64,000 nt of DNA from Rhodothermia bacterium. GTDB taxonomy: Bacteria; Bacteroidota; Rhodothermia; Rhodothermales; JAAAOL01. Location of the stretch: positions 1-64,000 of the forward strand of contig JAUIDY010000011.1 of the NCBI GenBank assembly GCA_030428385.1, given 5' to 3'. Each line of letters starts with the position of its first letter. Position 1 is the first letter of the stretch. The notes under the pieces were generated by a model that saw only the letters and a program-made list of their open reading frames with translations, was not told the origin of the DNA and did no database searches. Of the stretch, positions 16,498-25,570 are shown piece after piece. A program made the position numbers and the translations under genes.

Positions 16498-16528
16498 AAA
16501 CTCCCGTAGGTCTCATTCCCCCGCTTAA

Positions 16529-17941
16529 ATGAAACAGTACCTTGCCTTTGACCTCGGCGCTTCGAGCAGCCGCGCTGTCCTTGGGACGCTAAAGGGCGAC
16601 GTGATGCGCTTGGACGAAATCCACCGCTTCATCACCCCCATTCTCGAACAGGGCGACCACTTGTTTTGGGACCTCGGCGTGCTGTGGAACGAACTTCAGA
16701 CGGGTCTCCAGAACGCCCTGGCGGTGGCACCCGGACTGCGCAGCCTGTCAGTCGATTCATGGGGCGTAGACTATGTGCCGCTGGATGCCGAGGGGGAACC
16801 GCTCCGTGCGCCGTATTGCTACCGTGACCCCCGCACCGACGGCATGATGGAACGCGCCTTCAAGACCGTGCCCGCCCAAGAAATCTATGCCCACACCGGC
16901 ATTCAATTCCTGTCGTTTAACACCCTCTATCAGGTGCTGGCCGATGCGGCGGGCGCGCCTGATCTGCTTCAGCAAACGCGGCACCACCTGCCCATCGCCG
17001 ACTATTTTAACTACCGCTTCAGCGGCCACTTTGTCGTCGAGGTCTCGATGGCGAGCACGACACAACTGATGGACGTCCACACCCAACAATGGGCAAAACC
17101 GTTGATGCATGCCTTCGGCCTCGATCCAACCCCGTGGCCTGCGATTGTACCCTCGGGCACGCGGCTGGGGCCCGTCCAGCAGGCTCCCTCGGTGATGACG
17201 GTCGCCACATGCAGCCACGACACGGGCAGTGCCGTTGCCGCCACGCCTGCGACGCAGCCACCGGGCACGTGGGCCTACATCAGTTGCGGCACGTGGTCGC
17301 TCCTCGGCGTGGAGCGGCAGGCCCCGCTCCTGAATGAAGAAGCCCGCACGGCGGGTTTTACGCATGAGGCAGGTGTGGATGGCACCCTTCGCTTCTTAAA
17401 AAACCTGACCGGCCTCTGGACCCTGCAAGAGTGCACCCGCGAGTGGCGGGAGCAAGGCGCGTCCGTCGATTGGGAGACGCTGGAAGACGAAGCCCACGCA
17501 TCAACATCGATTCAAGCCGTCATCAATCTGGAAGACTCACGCTTCCTCGCACGCGGCGGCATGGAGGATCGTCTCCGCGCCTACTGCCGCGAGCAGGGGC
17601 AGCCGGAGCCGCAGACACGTGGTCAACTCGTCCGCCTCATATTGGAAAGCATCGCCGCGAGCTACCGCCGGGCGCTGCAGCACCTGGAGGACCTGACCGG
17701 GCAACGCATCGAAACCGTGCATCTTTTTGGCGGTGGCTCCCAGAACCGGCTGCTGTGTCAACTCACCGCCGATGCCTGCCAGACAACCGTTGTGGCCGGT
17801 CCGGTGGAAGCCACAGCCTTAGGCAACCTGCTCATACAGGCCCGCACGATGGGCGATTTGCCCGACGGCCTCACCATCCGGGAGGTGGCCGCCCGGTCGA
17901 GCCAGCTACAGACCTACAAACCAAGCGATCAATCAGCTTAA
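16529..17941 (+). CDS. rhaB: L-rhamnulokinase
   Basis: This 470-residue FGGY-family kinase phosphorylates L-rhamnulose at O1. The N-terminal phosphate loop is FDLGASSSRAVLGTL, the sugar site contains SVDSWGVDYVPLD and the second ATP domain contains CGTWSLLGVE and LFGGGSQNRLLC. The length and N-terminus agree with RhaB. Its neighbours, isomerase upstream and aldolase downstream with a five-base gap, fix the substrate as rhamnulose rather than another ketose. Confidence 0.95.
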   Translation: MKQYLAFDLGASSSRAVLGTLKGDVMRLDEIHRFITPILEQGDHLFWDLGVLWNELQTGLQNALAVAPGLRSLSVDSWGVDYVPLDAEGEPLRAPYCYRDPRTDGMMERAFKTVPAQEIYAHTGIQFLSFNTLYQVLADAAGAPDLLQQTRHHLPIADYFNYRFSGHFVVEVSMASTTQLMDVHTQQWAKPLMHAFGLDPTPWPAIVPSGTRLGPVQQAPSVMTVATCSHDTGSAVAATPATQPPGTWAYISCGTWSLLGVERQAPLLNEEARTAGFTHEAGVDGTLRFLKNLTGLWTLQECTREWREQGASVDWETLEDEAHASTSIQAVINLEDSRFLARGGMEDRLRAYCREQGQPEPQTRGQLVRLILESIAASYRRALQHLEDLTGQRIETVHLFGGGSQNRLLCQLTADACQTTVVAGPVEATALGNLLIQARTMGDLPDGLTIREVAARSSQLQTYKPSDQSA

Positions 17942-17946
17942 CCATT

Positions 17947-20145
17947 ATGGACACCCAAGCAGTACCATCAAAATACCAATACGTCGAGGATCAGTGGGAC
18001 GACGCCGTTGCCGACGGGCTCGATCCAGTGGCGCGGCTCGTCTACCGCAGCAACCTGCTCGGCAGCGACTGGCGCATCACCAACACCGGGGGCGGCAACA
18101 CGTCCTCGAAGCTCACCGAGCAAGACCCCATCACCGGCGAGGCTGTCGAGGTGTTGTGGGTGAAAGGCTCCGGCGGCGACCTGCGCACCGCCACCAAGGC
18201 CAACTTCGCCTCGCTCTATCAGGAACAGGTGCTGGCGCTCCAAGCGGTCTATGACCGTTTTCCCGAGCGCGGCCTCAAGACACCCGCCGAGGATGCGATG
18301 GTGGCGATGTATCCGCACACCACGTTCAACCTGAACAAGCGTGCGCCCTCCATTGACACGCCGCTCCACAGCTTCATTCCGTACAAACACGTCGACCACA
18401 TGCACCCGGTTGCGGTGATTGCGCTGGCGACGGCGGCAGACGGGCCTGCGCTGTGCCAGCAGGTTTATGGCGACGAGGTCGTCTGGGTCGATTGGAAGCG
18501 CCCCGGCTTTGAACTGGGGCTGGAGATGCAGCGCGTTTGTGAGGAACACCCGGAGGCGAAAGGCATCCTGATGGGCGGCCACGGGCTCATCAACTGGGCC
18601 GACGACGACAAGGCATGTTATCACCTCACGCTCCGCCTCATCGATCAGGCCGCCCAATTTATTGCCAAACGCGATCAGGGGCAGGCAACCTTCGGCGGCG
18701 CACGCTACCAGACGACGGAGGAAGCCGAGCGTCGGCGGATGCTTGTCGAAATTCTGCCGTGGCTTCGGGGACGTGTCAGTTCCGCCCGGCGCATGATCGG
18801 CACCGTCGAGGCATCGGACGCTGTGCTCGACTTCATCAACAGCGAGCGGGCGGGCGAACTGGCTGAACTGGGGACGAGTTGCCCGGATCACTTCCTGCGG
18901 ACGAAAATCAAGCCGCTGTATGTGGACTGGGACCCAGCCTCCGGCGATGTGGACGCGCTAAAAAAAGCGCTCGACGCCGGGCTGGTGCAGTACCGCGAGG
19001 ATTACCGGGCCTACTACGAAGCCTGCAAACACCCCGACTCGCCCGCCATCCGGGGCGGCGACCCGACCGTCGTGCTGATCCCCGGCCTCGGGCTGATCGG
19101 CTGGGGCAAGTCGAAAAGCGAAAGCCGTGTCACTGCCGAGTTTTACAAGTGCGCCATAGAGGTGATGCGCGGGGCCGAAGCGGTGTCGTCGTATACCGCC
19201 CTCGTGCGGCAGGAGGCGTTCGACATCGAATACTGGGCGCTGGAAGAAGCCAAGCTCCAGCGGATGCCGCCAGAAAAAGAACTTGCCCGCCAGATTGTTG
19301 CCGTCGTGGGAGCCGGAGGCGGGATTGGCGAGGCCGTCGCCCACCGTGTGATCCGTGAAGGAGCCGTTGTGGTAGCCGCCGACCTCCGGTCCGGCACCGC
19401 AACGGCCACAGCGGAGGCGATGATGCAACAGATCGGCATGGGCATCGGCGTGGCCGGCACCGGGATCTCCGGCGCAGGCGACGTGATCGGGCTCGGCTGC
19501 GACATGACGGACCGCGCCTCCGTGCGCGAAGCGCTGGCCGACGCTGTGCTGGCGTACGGCGGCATCGATCATGTCGTCGTCACCGCGGGTCTGTACGTCA
19601 GCCCCGACACCGAGGGCCGCATCCCCGATGCCAAGTGGGCCGACAGCTTCCGCGTCAACGTCACCGGGCCGTTCCTGGTGGCCGACGAAGCGGCGAAGAT
19701 CTGGGCGGCGCAGGGACTTTCGGGGTCGCTGGTTGTGACCACAAGTGTTAACGCGGTTGTGCCCAAAAAAGGCAGTTTCGCCTACGACACCTCGAAGGCG
19801 GCGACCAACCATCTTGTCCGCGAACTGGCGGTGGCGCTGGCCCCGCATGTCCGCGTCAACGCCGTGGCACCGGCGTCGGTGGTGGAAGGCTCGGCCATGT
19901 TTCCGCCGGAACGGGTGATTGCTTCGCTGGCTAAGTACGGTCTGCCTTACGACGACGGCGAAGACGACCAGACGCTCCGCACCCGCCTTGCTCAGTTTTA
20001 TGCCCAACGTACGCTCACGAAGCAGCCCGTCACCCCGGTGCATCAGGCCGAAGCCGTTTTCCTGCTCGTCTCGGATCGGCTGGGGCGGACAACGGGGCAG
20101 GTGCTCAACGTCGACGGCGGCCTCACGGAAGCCTTCCTCCGGTAA
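17947..20145 (+). CDS. rhaD: Bifunctional rhamnulose-1-phosphate aldolase / L-lactaldehyde dehydrogenase
   Basis: This 732-residue fusion has a class II aldolase domain (about residues 1-430) and an SDR domain (about 450-732). The aldolase part shows NTGGGNTSSKL, VKGSGGDL, the metal histidines in HVDHMHPVAV, and MGGHGLINWADDD. The SDR part shows VVGAGGGIGEAVA, the SVNAVVPKKG and Y-D-T-S-K catalytic stretch, and LNVDGGLTEAF. It splits rhamnulose-1-phosphate into dihydroxyacetone phosphate and L-lactaldehyde, and the second domain oxidises lactaldehyde to L-lactate. The reading frame is open much farther upstream inside rhaB, but the ATG at 17947 gives the conserved N-terminus. LutABC follows directly. 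Confidence 0.94.
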   Translation: MDTQAVPSKYQYVEDQWDDAVADGLDPVARLVYRSNLLGSDWRITNTGGGNTSSKLTEQDPITGEAVEVLWVKGSGGDLRTATKANFASLYQEQVLALQAVYDRFPERGLKTPAEDAMVAMYPHTTFNLNKRAPSIDTPLHSFIPYKHVDHMHPVAVIALATAADGPALCQQVYGDEVVWVDWKRPGFELGLEMQRVCEEHPEAKGILMGGHGLINWADDDKACYHLTLRLIDQAAQFIAKRDQGQATFGGARYQTTEEAERRRMLVEILPWLRGRVSSARRMIGTVEASDAVLDFINSERAGELAELGTSCPDHFLRTKIKPLYVDWDPASGDVDALKKALDAGLVQYREDYRAYYEACKHPDSPAIRGGDPTVVLIPGLGLIGWGKSKSESRVTAEFYKCAIEVMRGAEAVSSYTALVRQEAFDIEYWALEEAKLQRMPPEKELARQIVAVVGAGGGIGEAVAHRVIREGAVVVAADLRSGTATATAEAMMQQIGMGIGVAGTGISGAGDVIGLGCDMTDRASVREALADAVLAYGGIDHVVVTAGLYVSPDTEGRIPDAKWADSFRVNVTGPFLVADEAAKIWAAQGLSGSLVVTTSVNAVVPKKGSFAYDTSKAATNHLVRELAVALAPHVRVNAVAPASVVEGSAMFPPERVIASLAKYGLPYDDGEDDQTLRTRLAQFYAQRTLTKQPVTPVHQAEAVFLLVSDRLGRTTGQVLNVDGGLTEAFLR

Positions 20146-20160
20146 ACCCGTTGCACCCCG

Positions 20161-20901
20161 ATGCGCGTCGCCCTTTTCGTTCCCTGCTACATCGATCAGT
20201 TGTACCCCGCCGTGGCTCGTGCTACGCTGGAGGTGCTGGAGCGGCAGGGATGCACCGTCTCCGTCCCGCTTGGGCAGACGTGCTGTGGACAGCCCATGGC
20301 AAACGCCGGATTCGAGGCAGGAAGTGTGGGGACGATGCAGCGATTCGTGGACCTTTTTGCAGATTTCAACTACATCGTCGCGCCCTCTGGGAGTTGCGTG
20401 GCGCACGTCCGTGAGCATTACAAACGGCTCCCTCAGAATGACGCCGTTCAGCATGTCCGCGCCCGCACGATGGAGTTGTGCGAATTTCTCACCGATGTGC
20501 TGGGCGTCGAACAACTCGATGCCCGGTTTCCGCACCGCGTGGGGCTACACGAAAGCTGCCACGGGCTGCGTGGGCTTCGGCTGGCGTCGTCGTCGGAGCT
20601 TCAGGTGCCGCGTTTCAGCAAAGTCCAGCGGCTGCTCGAACTGGTCGATGGCCTCGAACTGGTTCCACTCGACCGGGCCGATGAATGCTGCGGCTTTGGG
20701 GGGACCTTTGCCGTCACGGAGGAGGCGCTGTCGGTCAAGATGGGGCGCGACCGCCTGCGTGACCATGTGGCGCACGGAGCCGAGATCATCACCGCCACCG
20801 ACATGTCGTGCCTGATGCATCTGGGCGGTCTGGCGCGGCGGCAGCAGATGCCGGTGCAGATTCGCCACGTCGCCGAAATCCTCCGGGGAGAAGATGGATG
20901 A
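20161..20901 (+). CDS. lutA: L-lactate oxidation protein LutA (Fe-S, CCG-domain)
   Basis: This 246-residue protein of the LutA/YkgE family has two CCG-type cysteine-rich domains: TCCGQPMANAG near residue 40 and ECCGFGGTFAV near residue 180. Additional cysteines lie in GSCVAHV, HESCHGL and MSCLMHLGG. With LutB and LutC it oxidises L-lactate to pyruvate. It starts 15 bp after rhaD on the same strand, so the lactate made by the rhamnose branch can be consumed by the same operon. A family B palindromic repeat separates it from lutB. Confidence 0.93.
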   Translation: MRVALFVPCYIDQLYPAVARATLEVLERQGCTVSVPLGQTCCGQPMANAGFEAGSVGTMQRFVDLFADFNYIVAPSGSCVAHVREHYKRLPQNDAVQHVRARTMELCEFLTDVLGVEQLDARFPHRVGLHESCHGLRGLRLASSSELQVPRFSKVQRLLELVDGLELVPLDRADECCGFGGTFAVTEEALSVKMGRDRLRDHVAHGAEIITATDMSCLMHLGGLARRQQMPVQIRHVAEILRGEDG

Positions 20902-20937
20902 TAGTATTTCCGAGGTATAGCAGTGCATAGAATAAAG

Positions 20938-21054
20938 TGTCATGCTGAACCATGTCCTGAACTTGATTCAGGATCTTTCAGCATCTCAGCTTCCTGCGTT
21001 GAGATTCCGACACGAACGAAGTGACTGACGCAGTAATCGAGTTCGGAATGACAC
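20938..21054. repeat. Dispersed palindromic repeat, family B, copy 1
   Basis: The unit begins TGTCATGCTGAAC and ends GTTCGGAATGACA, with internal palindromes such as CTGAACTTGATTCAG. It shares both ends and the GCGTTGAGAT core with the copy at 25305-25374. It sits inside the lut operon between lutA and lutB. Confidence 0.7.
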
Positions 21055-21091
21055 ATCCTTCAACTTTGCACACGAATTTTTCAGAACTGGT

Positions 21092-22519
21092 ATGAGCACG
21101 CCGCTTCCCGAAATACCATTGCCTGTCATCGACCACGCGGCGGCAGCGGCCCGCTTCGTGGCAGACGAGGCCCGCACCAACTGGCACGATGCGTCGCTGT
21201 GGCAGGTGCGGCAGAAGCGCGACCGCGCCGCGCAGGCGGTGCCCGAGTGGGAAGCCCTGCGCGACCTTGCCTCCAAGATCAAGGCGCACACCCTTTCTCG
21301 CCTCGATGAATACCTGGCCCAGTTCGAGGAGCAAGCGACGGCGAATGGCATCCAGGTGCATTGGGCCAAAGACGCCGCCGAGCACAACCAGATTGTGCAT
21401 GCGATTCTGGCCCGCCACGGTGTGCAACGGCTCGTCAAGAGCAAGTCGATGTTAACGGAAGAGTGCGGACTGAACCCGTACCTCGAAGCGCAAGGCATCG
21501 AGGTGGTAGATACCGACCTCGGCGAACGAATTGTGCAACTGGCGGGCGAAGGACCGAGCCACATTGTGATGCCCGCCATCCATGTGAAAAAAGAGGAGAT
21601 CGGGGCGCTGTTTCATGAGAAGATCGGGACGCCCGCCGGAGAGGCCGATCCGGGGCGACTGACGGAGGCGGCGCGACAGCACCTCCGCGCCCATTTCCTT
21701 AGTGCGGATGCCGCACTCACGGGAGTCAATTTTGCCATCGCCGAGACGGGCGGGTTTGTGGTTTGCACGAATGAGGGCAACGCGGACCTCGGCGTACACC
21801 TCACCCCGGTGCATATTGCCAGCATGGGCATCGAGAAGATCATCCCGGCTGCCGAGCATCTGGGCGTGTTTCTGCGGCTACTGGCGCGCAGTGCCACGGG
21901 GCAGGACCTCACGGTCTACACGTCCCACTTCCATCGCCCCCGGCAAGGGCAGGAACTGCACGTGGTGCTGGTGGACAACGGGCGAAGCGCCCACCTTGGG
22001 CGTGCCGATTTTCGCGACGCGCTGAAATGTATCCGCTGTGGGGCGTGTATCAACACCTGCCCCATTTACCGGCGCAGCGGCGGCCACAGCTATGGCTCGA
22101 CGGTGCCCGGCCCCATCGGCTCCATCCTCACGCCGGGCATCGACCTCAAGAAGTACCAACACCTGCCCTTTGCATCAACGCTGTGTGGCTCGTGTGGCGA
22201 CGTGTGTCCGGTGAAGATCGACATCCCCGGTCAACTCTATCGATGGCGGCAACTCGTCACCGAAGAAGGGCACGCGGGACGCAGCAAGCGCCGGGTGATG
22301 GCGGTGGCAGGGCAAATCTTCAGGAATCCGCGCCTCTTTCGATGGGCGGGGAAGTTGGGCCGCCGTCTGCTTCGGTGGTTACCGCAGCGCGCCGTCTATC
22401 ACCAGCGAAACGTGTGGGGTCGGGCGCGTGACTTGCCAGAACCACCACGCCAGAGCTTCCTCGAATGGTATGCCGCACATCGTTCAGACAACGCGAATAA
22501 AAAGGGGCACGACCAATGA
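21092..22519 (+). CDS. lutB: L-lactate oxidation iron-sulfur protein LutB
   Basis: This 475-residue LutB/YkgF protein has an N-terminal LUD-type domain and two [4Fe-4S] motifs: CIRCGACINTCPIY near residue 313 and CGSCGDVCPVKIDIP near residue 366. Other family blocks are KSKSMLTEECGLN, TDLGERIVQLAGE, PSHIVMPAIHVKKEEI and ETGGFVVCTNEGN. It is the central electron-transfer subunit of the LutABC L-lactate dehydrogenase complex. It overlaps lutC by four bases. Confidence 0.95.
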   Translation: MSTPLPEIPLPVIDHAAAAARFVADEARTNWHDASLWQVRQKRDRAAQAVPEWEALRDLASKIKAHTLSRLDEYLAQFEEQATANGIQVHWAKDAAEHNQIVHAILARHGVQRLVKSKSMLTEECGLNPYLEAQGIEVVDTDLGERIVQLAGEGPSHIVMPAIHVKKEEIGALFHEKIGTPAGEADPGRLTEAARQHLRAHFLSADAALTGVNFAIAETGGFVVCTNEGNADLGVHLTPVHIASMGIEKIIPAAEHLGVFLRLLARSATGQDLTVYTSHFHRPRQGQELHVVLVDNGRSAHLGRADFRDALKCIRCGACINTCPIYRRSGGHSYGSTVPGPIGSILTPGIDLKKYQHLPFASTLCGSCGDVCPVKIDIPGQLYRWRQLVTEEGHAGRSKRRVMAVAGQIFRNPRLFRWAGKLGRRLLRWLPQRAVYHQRNVWGRARDLPEPPRQSFLEWYAAHRSDNANKKGHDQ

Positions 22520-23100
22520 GCAGCCGCGATGCCATTTTGCAGGCCGTTCGTCAGAACCGCCCCGATCCCGTTCCACGCCCGCCCACGCCCTTGTTCGCGT
22601 CGCCCGACGAAGGGTTGACTACAGCGTTTGTCGAGGCGCAGAAGCGTGCGGGGGGCACCGTTGTATCCACCACCGCCGATGCGATAGCCACCTTGCTGGA
22701 CGCTCGTTTTCCCGATGCCCGCGTCATTGCTTCAACCGCAGGCGATATTGTAGCAGGATCGATGGATTTACACGCCGTCGCCGATCCGCACGAACTAGCC
22801 GATCTGGACTTGCTCGTCTGCCGAGGTGTGGTTGGGGTGGCGGAAAATGGCGCGATCTGGATTCCCAAGGCGCATCTTGGGCACCGCGCCGCGCTGTTCA
22901 TCGCGCAGCACCTTGCCATTGTGCTCGATGCCAATGCGCTGGTTTGGAACTTGCACGACGCCTATGCCCGAATCGACGTTGCCGAGGACAGCTTCGGGGT
23001 GTTTGTGGCGGGGCCTTCCAAGACTGCCGATATCGAGCAGTCGCTGGTGATTGGCGCCCACGGACCGCGCAGCCTGACGGTGTTTTTGCTTACCGAGTAA
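22516..23100 (+). CDS. lutC: L-lactate oxidation protein LutC
   Basis: This 194-residue LUD-domain protein matches LutC/YkgG. Visible blocks are a short N-terminal helix (SSRDAILQAVRQNRP), VVSTTADAIATLLDARFPDA, CRGVVGVAENGAIWI and AGPSKTADIEQSLVIGAHGP. The start overlaps the lutB stop (ATGA), implying coupled translation. It is the last gene of the rhamnose-lactate block; the TonB receptor converges on it with only eight bases between stops. Confidence 0.93.
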   Translation: MSSRDAILQAVRQNRPDPVPRPPTPLFASPDEGLTTAFVEAQKRAGGTVVSTTADAIATLLDARFPDARVIASTAGDIVAGSMDLHAVADPHELADLDLLVCRGVVGVAENGAIWIPKAHLGHRAALFIAQHLAIVLDANALVWNLHDAYARIDVAEDSFGVFVAGPSKTADIEQSLVIGAHGPRSLTVFLLTE

Positions 23101-23108
23101 AGAGGGCG

Positions 23109-25226
23109 TTATAGCACAACCTGAACGCCCAGTCGAAGCTGGCGTCCGGCAGCGGGGTAATAGAAGACGAGGTCGGTGCCGCTCCCATCAGGGAAGCCGG
23201 TGGTGCTGTAGGTCGCATCAAAGAGGTTGAAGGCCTCAGCGGTGAGGGTGGCAGCAGGGCCGGGGAGCGGCAGGCGATAGGCGACTTTGGCGTCCACGGC
23301 CGTCCACCCGTCGAGGGGGATGGCGTTGGCTTCATCGAGCCAGATCCGATCCGCCCCGCGTGCGATAAGGCTCCCGCCCCAGGGTCCCTGCGTCGTGCTC
23401 ACGCCCGCGCTCCACACATCGCGGGGAATGGCCTTGAGGTAGTTGCCCGCAAAGTCGCCATTCTCGATGGTGGCCTGCTGGTAGGTGTAGGTGCCAAAAA
23501 CGCGGCTTCCTGTTCCAACGAGCAGACTCACGCCGGTCTCCACACCCCGGTGGCGGCTTTCGCCCAGGTTGAGGTAAGCAAACTCTTGCAGGCTGAAGTC
23601 GATTTCGTCCTCCATATCGATCTGGTAGAGGGCCACCGACGCCTCAGCATGGAGGCGACCCGGAACCAGGTCGGCCCGGTGGCGCAGGCCTACTTCCAAC
23701 GTGCGGCCCGTCTGCGGCGAGAGGTTCGGGTTGGAAAGCGAGATGGCAAAAGGCGGAAATGGAACGGTGACGAGGCGTTGGTCGAAAAGCTGGTCGAGCG
23801 TGGGGGCCTTAAAGGACTGCGTGACCTGCGCATACAGGTGCCCCACCTGCTGGGCGGTGGAAATCCACCGGAGGTTGAGGCCTGCCCGTGGACTCAGCGC
23901 CGTGTGCGAGATATCAGAGGCGGTGGGCTCAGGCAGGTCGGCGGTGTAGTCGTCGTTGAGCTTGTCATACCGAACACCAAGCACAAGGCGAAGCGGTTGC
24001 ACGGGCTCTACTTCGACCTGCGCAAAGGCGGCAAAGGCATTGCGGTTGCCCGATCCTTCTACCTGGGCCGGCGTGTTGGGATCGAGCACTGCCATGAGGT
24101 AGTCTTCGGCAGTACCCAAGAGGAGCGGGACATATGCAGATTCGAGCGATTGCAGCGAGCCCGTGGCTCCGACGACGAGGCGTGCGGGGAGTCGCATCCC
24201 GCTTCGCGCCTCGCGGCTCAGGCCCCCAATGGTTGCCTGAACATTAACCTCAAGCTGGCCACCGTCCAGCGAACGGCGCTGGGTGTCGCCGAACTCGGGG
24301 CTGAGCGGGAGCGTGCGGGTGATGTCAGAGTTACGCCATCCCCCTAAGAGGCCGCCCTCCAGAAGCACCTGCGGTGCAGCGTTCCAGCGTCCGTCGAGGC
24401 TGACCCGGTGGCGGCTTTCGTCCACGCCATCAAAGCGATAGAAAGGGGTGGAAGCAGTGGGGTCGTCGGCAAGCGCACCGCCCAGGAGCGGGCCAGGCAG
24501 GTCGGCGTCGGTCCAGCTATGACGGGTCGAAAAGGTGAGCGAGCCGTTCTGGGCGTGGAGGAGATCGGTCTGGGCACCTGCAAGTCCTACCCGGCGCTCG
24601 GCATGGTCGCGGAAGCCGCCGTATTGCTTAAGCGAGCCGTAAGCGCTGATGTCGCGCCCGCGCCAGGCACCGCCACCCGACCCCGTGGCAAAGTAGGTGT
24701 CATAGGTCCCACCTGAAATAGAAGCGCGCAACGGCTGCGGCCCCTCGGCAGTGACTATGTTCACCACCGCACCAATGGCTCCTTCGCCCCATAGCGGCGA
24801 AGCGCCGCCCCGCAGCACCTCCACGCGCTCGACGGTGCCGAGCGGGGCCAGTTCCCAGTCCACCACGCCGGTCTCGATGTCGTTGACGGGGCGGCCATCG
24901 ACGAGCAGCAGCACATATTCGGCCTCGCCGCCGCCATAAAAGCCCCGGATGGTGGCAGCAGCCGGGGTGCCTGCGCCGTCGCTATTCAAAAAAGCAAAGC
25001 CCGGCGTCAGGCGCAGCGCATCGGCGAGGTTCGAAAGCGGTTGCCGGTTCATCTCCTCGGCGGCCACCACACTGACAGCGGCGGCGGCACGGGCCGCTTC
25101 CACCGGCATGCGTTCCGCCGTAACCACCACCTCCTCAAAGGTGCCTTCGAGCGTGTCGGGCAGCGCTTGTGCATGGGCGAGGGTGGGAAGGAAGAGCAGC
25201 AAAAGAACAAACCAACGCATAAACAT
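23109..25226 (-). CDS. TonB-dependent outer-membrane receptor
   Basis: The protein is about 705 residues. It has a signal peptide (MFMRWFVLLLLFLPTLAHAQ), a TonB-box-like EEVVVTAER, a plug domain (LADALRLTPGF, VLLLVDGRPVND, VERVEVLRGGASPLWGEGAI, GAVVNIVT) and a 22-strand-type barrel ending in an aromatic/valine strand (QLRLGVQVVL). The upstream frame to 25310 adds residues encoded close to repeat DNA, so I use the ATG at 25226; 25220 is equally possible. It resembles siderophore or vitamin receptors of CirA/BtuB style rather than SusC, because there is no SusD partner. Its proximity to the rhamnose genes is suggestive only. Confidence 0.92.
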   Translation of the reverse strand: MFMRWFVLLLLFLPTLAHAQALPDTLEGTFEEVVVTAERMPVEAARAAAAVSVVAAEEMNRQPLSNLADALRLTPGFAFLNSDGAGTPAAATIRGFYGGGEAEYVLLLVDGRPVNDIETGVVDWELAPLGTVERVEVLRGGASPLWGEGAIGAVVNIVTAEGPQPLRASISGGTYDTYFATGSGGGAWRGRDISAYGSLKQYGGFRDHAERRVGLAGAQTDLLHAQNGSLTFSTRHSWTDADLPGPLLGGALADDPTASTPFYRFDGVDESRHRVSLDGRWNAAPQVLLEGGLLGGWRNSDITRTLPLSPEFGDTQRRSLDGGQLEVNVQATIGGLSREARSGMRLPARLVVGATGSLQSLESAYVPLLLGTAEDYLMAVLDPNTPAQVEGSGNRNAFAAFAQVEVEPVQPLRLVLGVRYDKLNDDYTADLPEPTASDISHTALSPRAGLNLRWISTAQQVGHLYAQVTQSFKAPTLDQLFDQRLVTVPFPPFAISLSNPNLSPQTGRTLEVGLRHRADLVPGRLHAEASVALYQIDMEDEIDFSLQEFAYLNLGESRHRGVETGVSLLVGTGSRVFGTYTYQQATIENGDFAGNYLKAIPRDVWSAGVSTTQGPWGGSLIARGADRIWLDEANAIPLDGWTAVDAKVAYRLPLPGPAATLTAEAFNLFDATYSTTGFPDGSGTDLVFYYPAAGRQLRLGVQVVL

Positions 25227-25304
25227 TTCGGGATTCGGGGTCACAAGAAAGTTGTCGCGATTAAGCACCACTTCGGAAAGAAAAAGAGGCATGGTTGCAG
25301 AAAG

Positions 25305-25374
25305 TGTCATGCTGAACTTGTTTCAGCATCTCTGTTTCCAGCGTTGAGATCCCGAAACAAGTTCGGGATGACAT
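25305..25374. repeat. Dispersed palindromic repeat, family B, copy 2
   Basis: It begins TGTCATGCTGAACTTGTTTC and ends GTTCGGGATGACA. It holds two stems, CTGAACTTGTTTCAG and the CCCGAA/TTCGGG arms, joined by GCGTTGAGAT as in copy 1. Confidence 0.75.
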
Positions 25375-25459
25375 ACTCCAGATGCATTGCCATTTCTTGC
25401 ACCTGGTATAAGGTGGACACAATCGCTTGTGAAAGACGAAGGGGTAAGGTAAAAGATGC

Positions 25460-25537
25460 GTCATGCCAGACGTGATCTGGCACCTCCCGGATGGCAACAT
25501 CGCTGCTTGGGAGATGCCAGATCATGCCCGGCATGGC
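25460..25537. repeat. Palindromic repeat related to family B
   Basis: GTCATGCCAGACGTGATCTG and GCACCTCCC on the left match GGGAGATGC, CAGATCATGCC and GGCATGGC on the right as inverted arms around a loop of about 20 bases. It lies 85 bp from copy 2 in the same 344-bp gap, in which I see no gene. Confidence 0.65.
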
Positions 25538-25570
25538 TAGGAGGCTGAACGGATCAGGCCAGGTGTGGAA

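Larger units (their letters stand above)
25227..25570. other. Gene-free gap between the ThuA fusion and the TonB receptor
   Basis: The 344-bp gap lies between two minus-strand genes and is occupied mainly by the two palindromic repeats listed separately. Any promoter of the TonB receptor must be between its start and the first repeat. No open frame here has protein-like features. Confidence 0.5.

Noticed and set aside
17431-17946. Upstream extension of the RhaD frame into rhaB, giving 904 residues
   Set aside because: The extra residues are Arg/Pro-rich and unrelated to RhaD, and they overlap the C-terminal half of rhaB. The ATG at 17947 gives the conserved N-terminus.
18958-20535. A 525-codon minus-strand frame opposite rhaD and lutA
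   Set aside because: It has composition typical of antisense frames and no domain. It runs across two well-supported genes.
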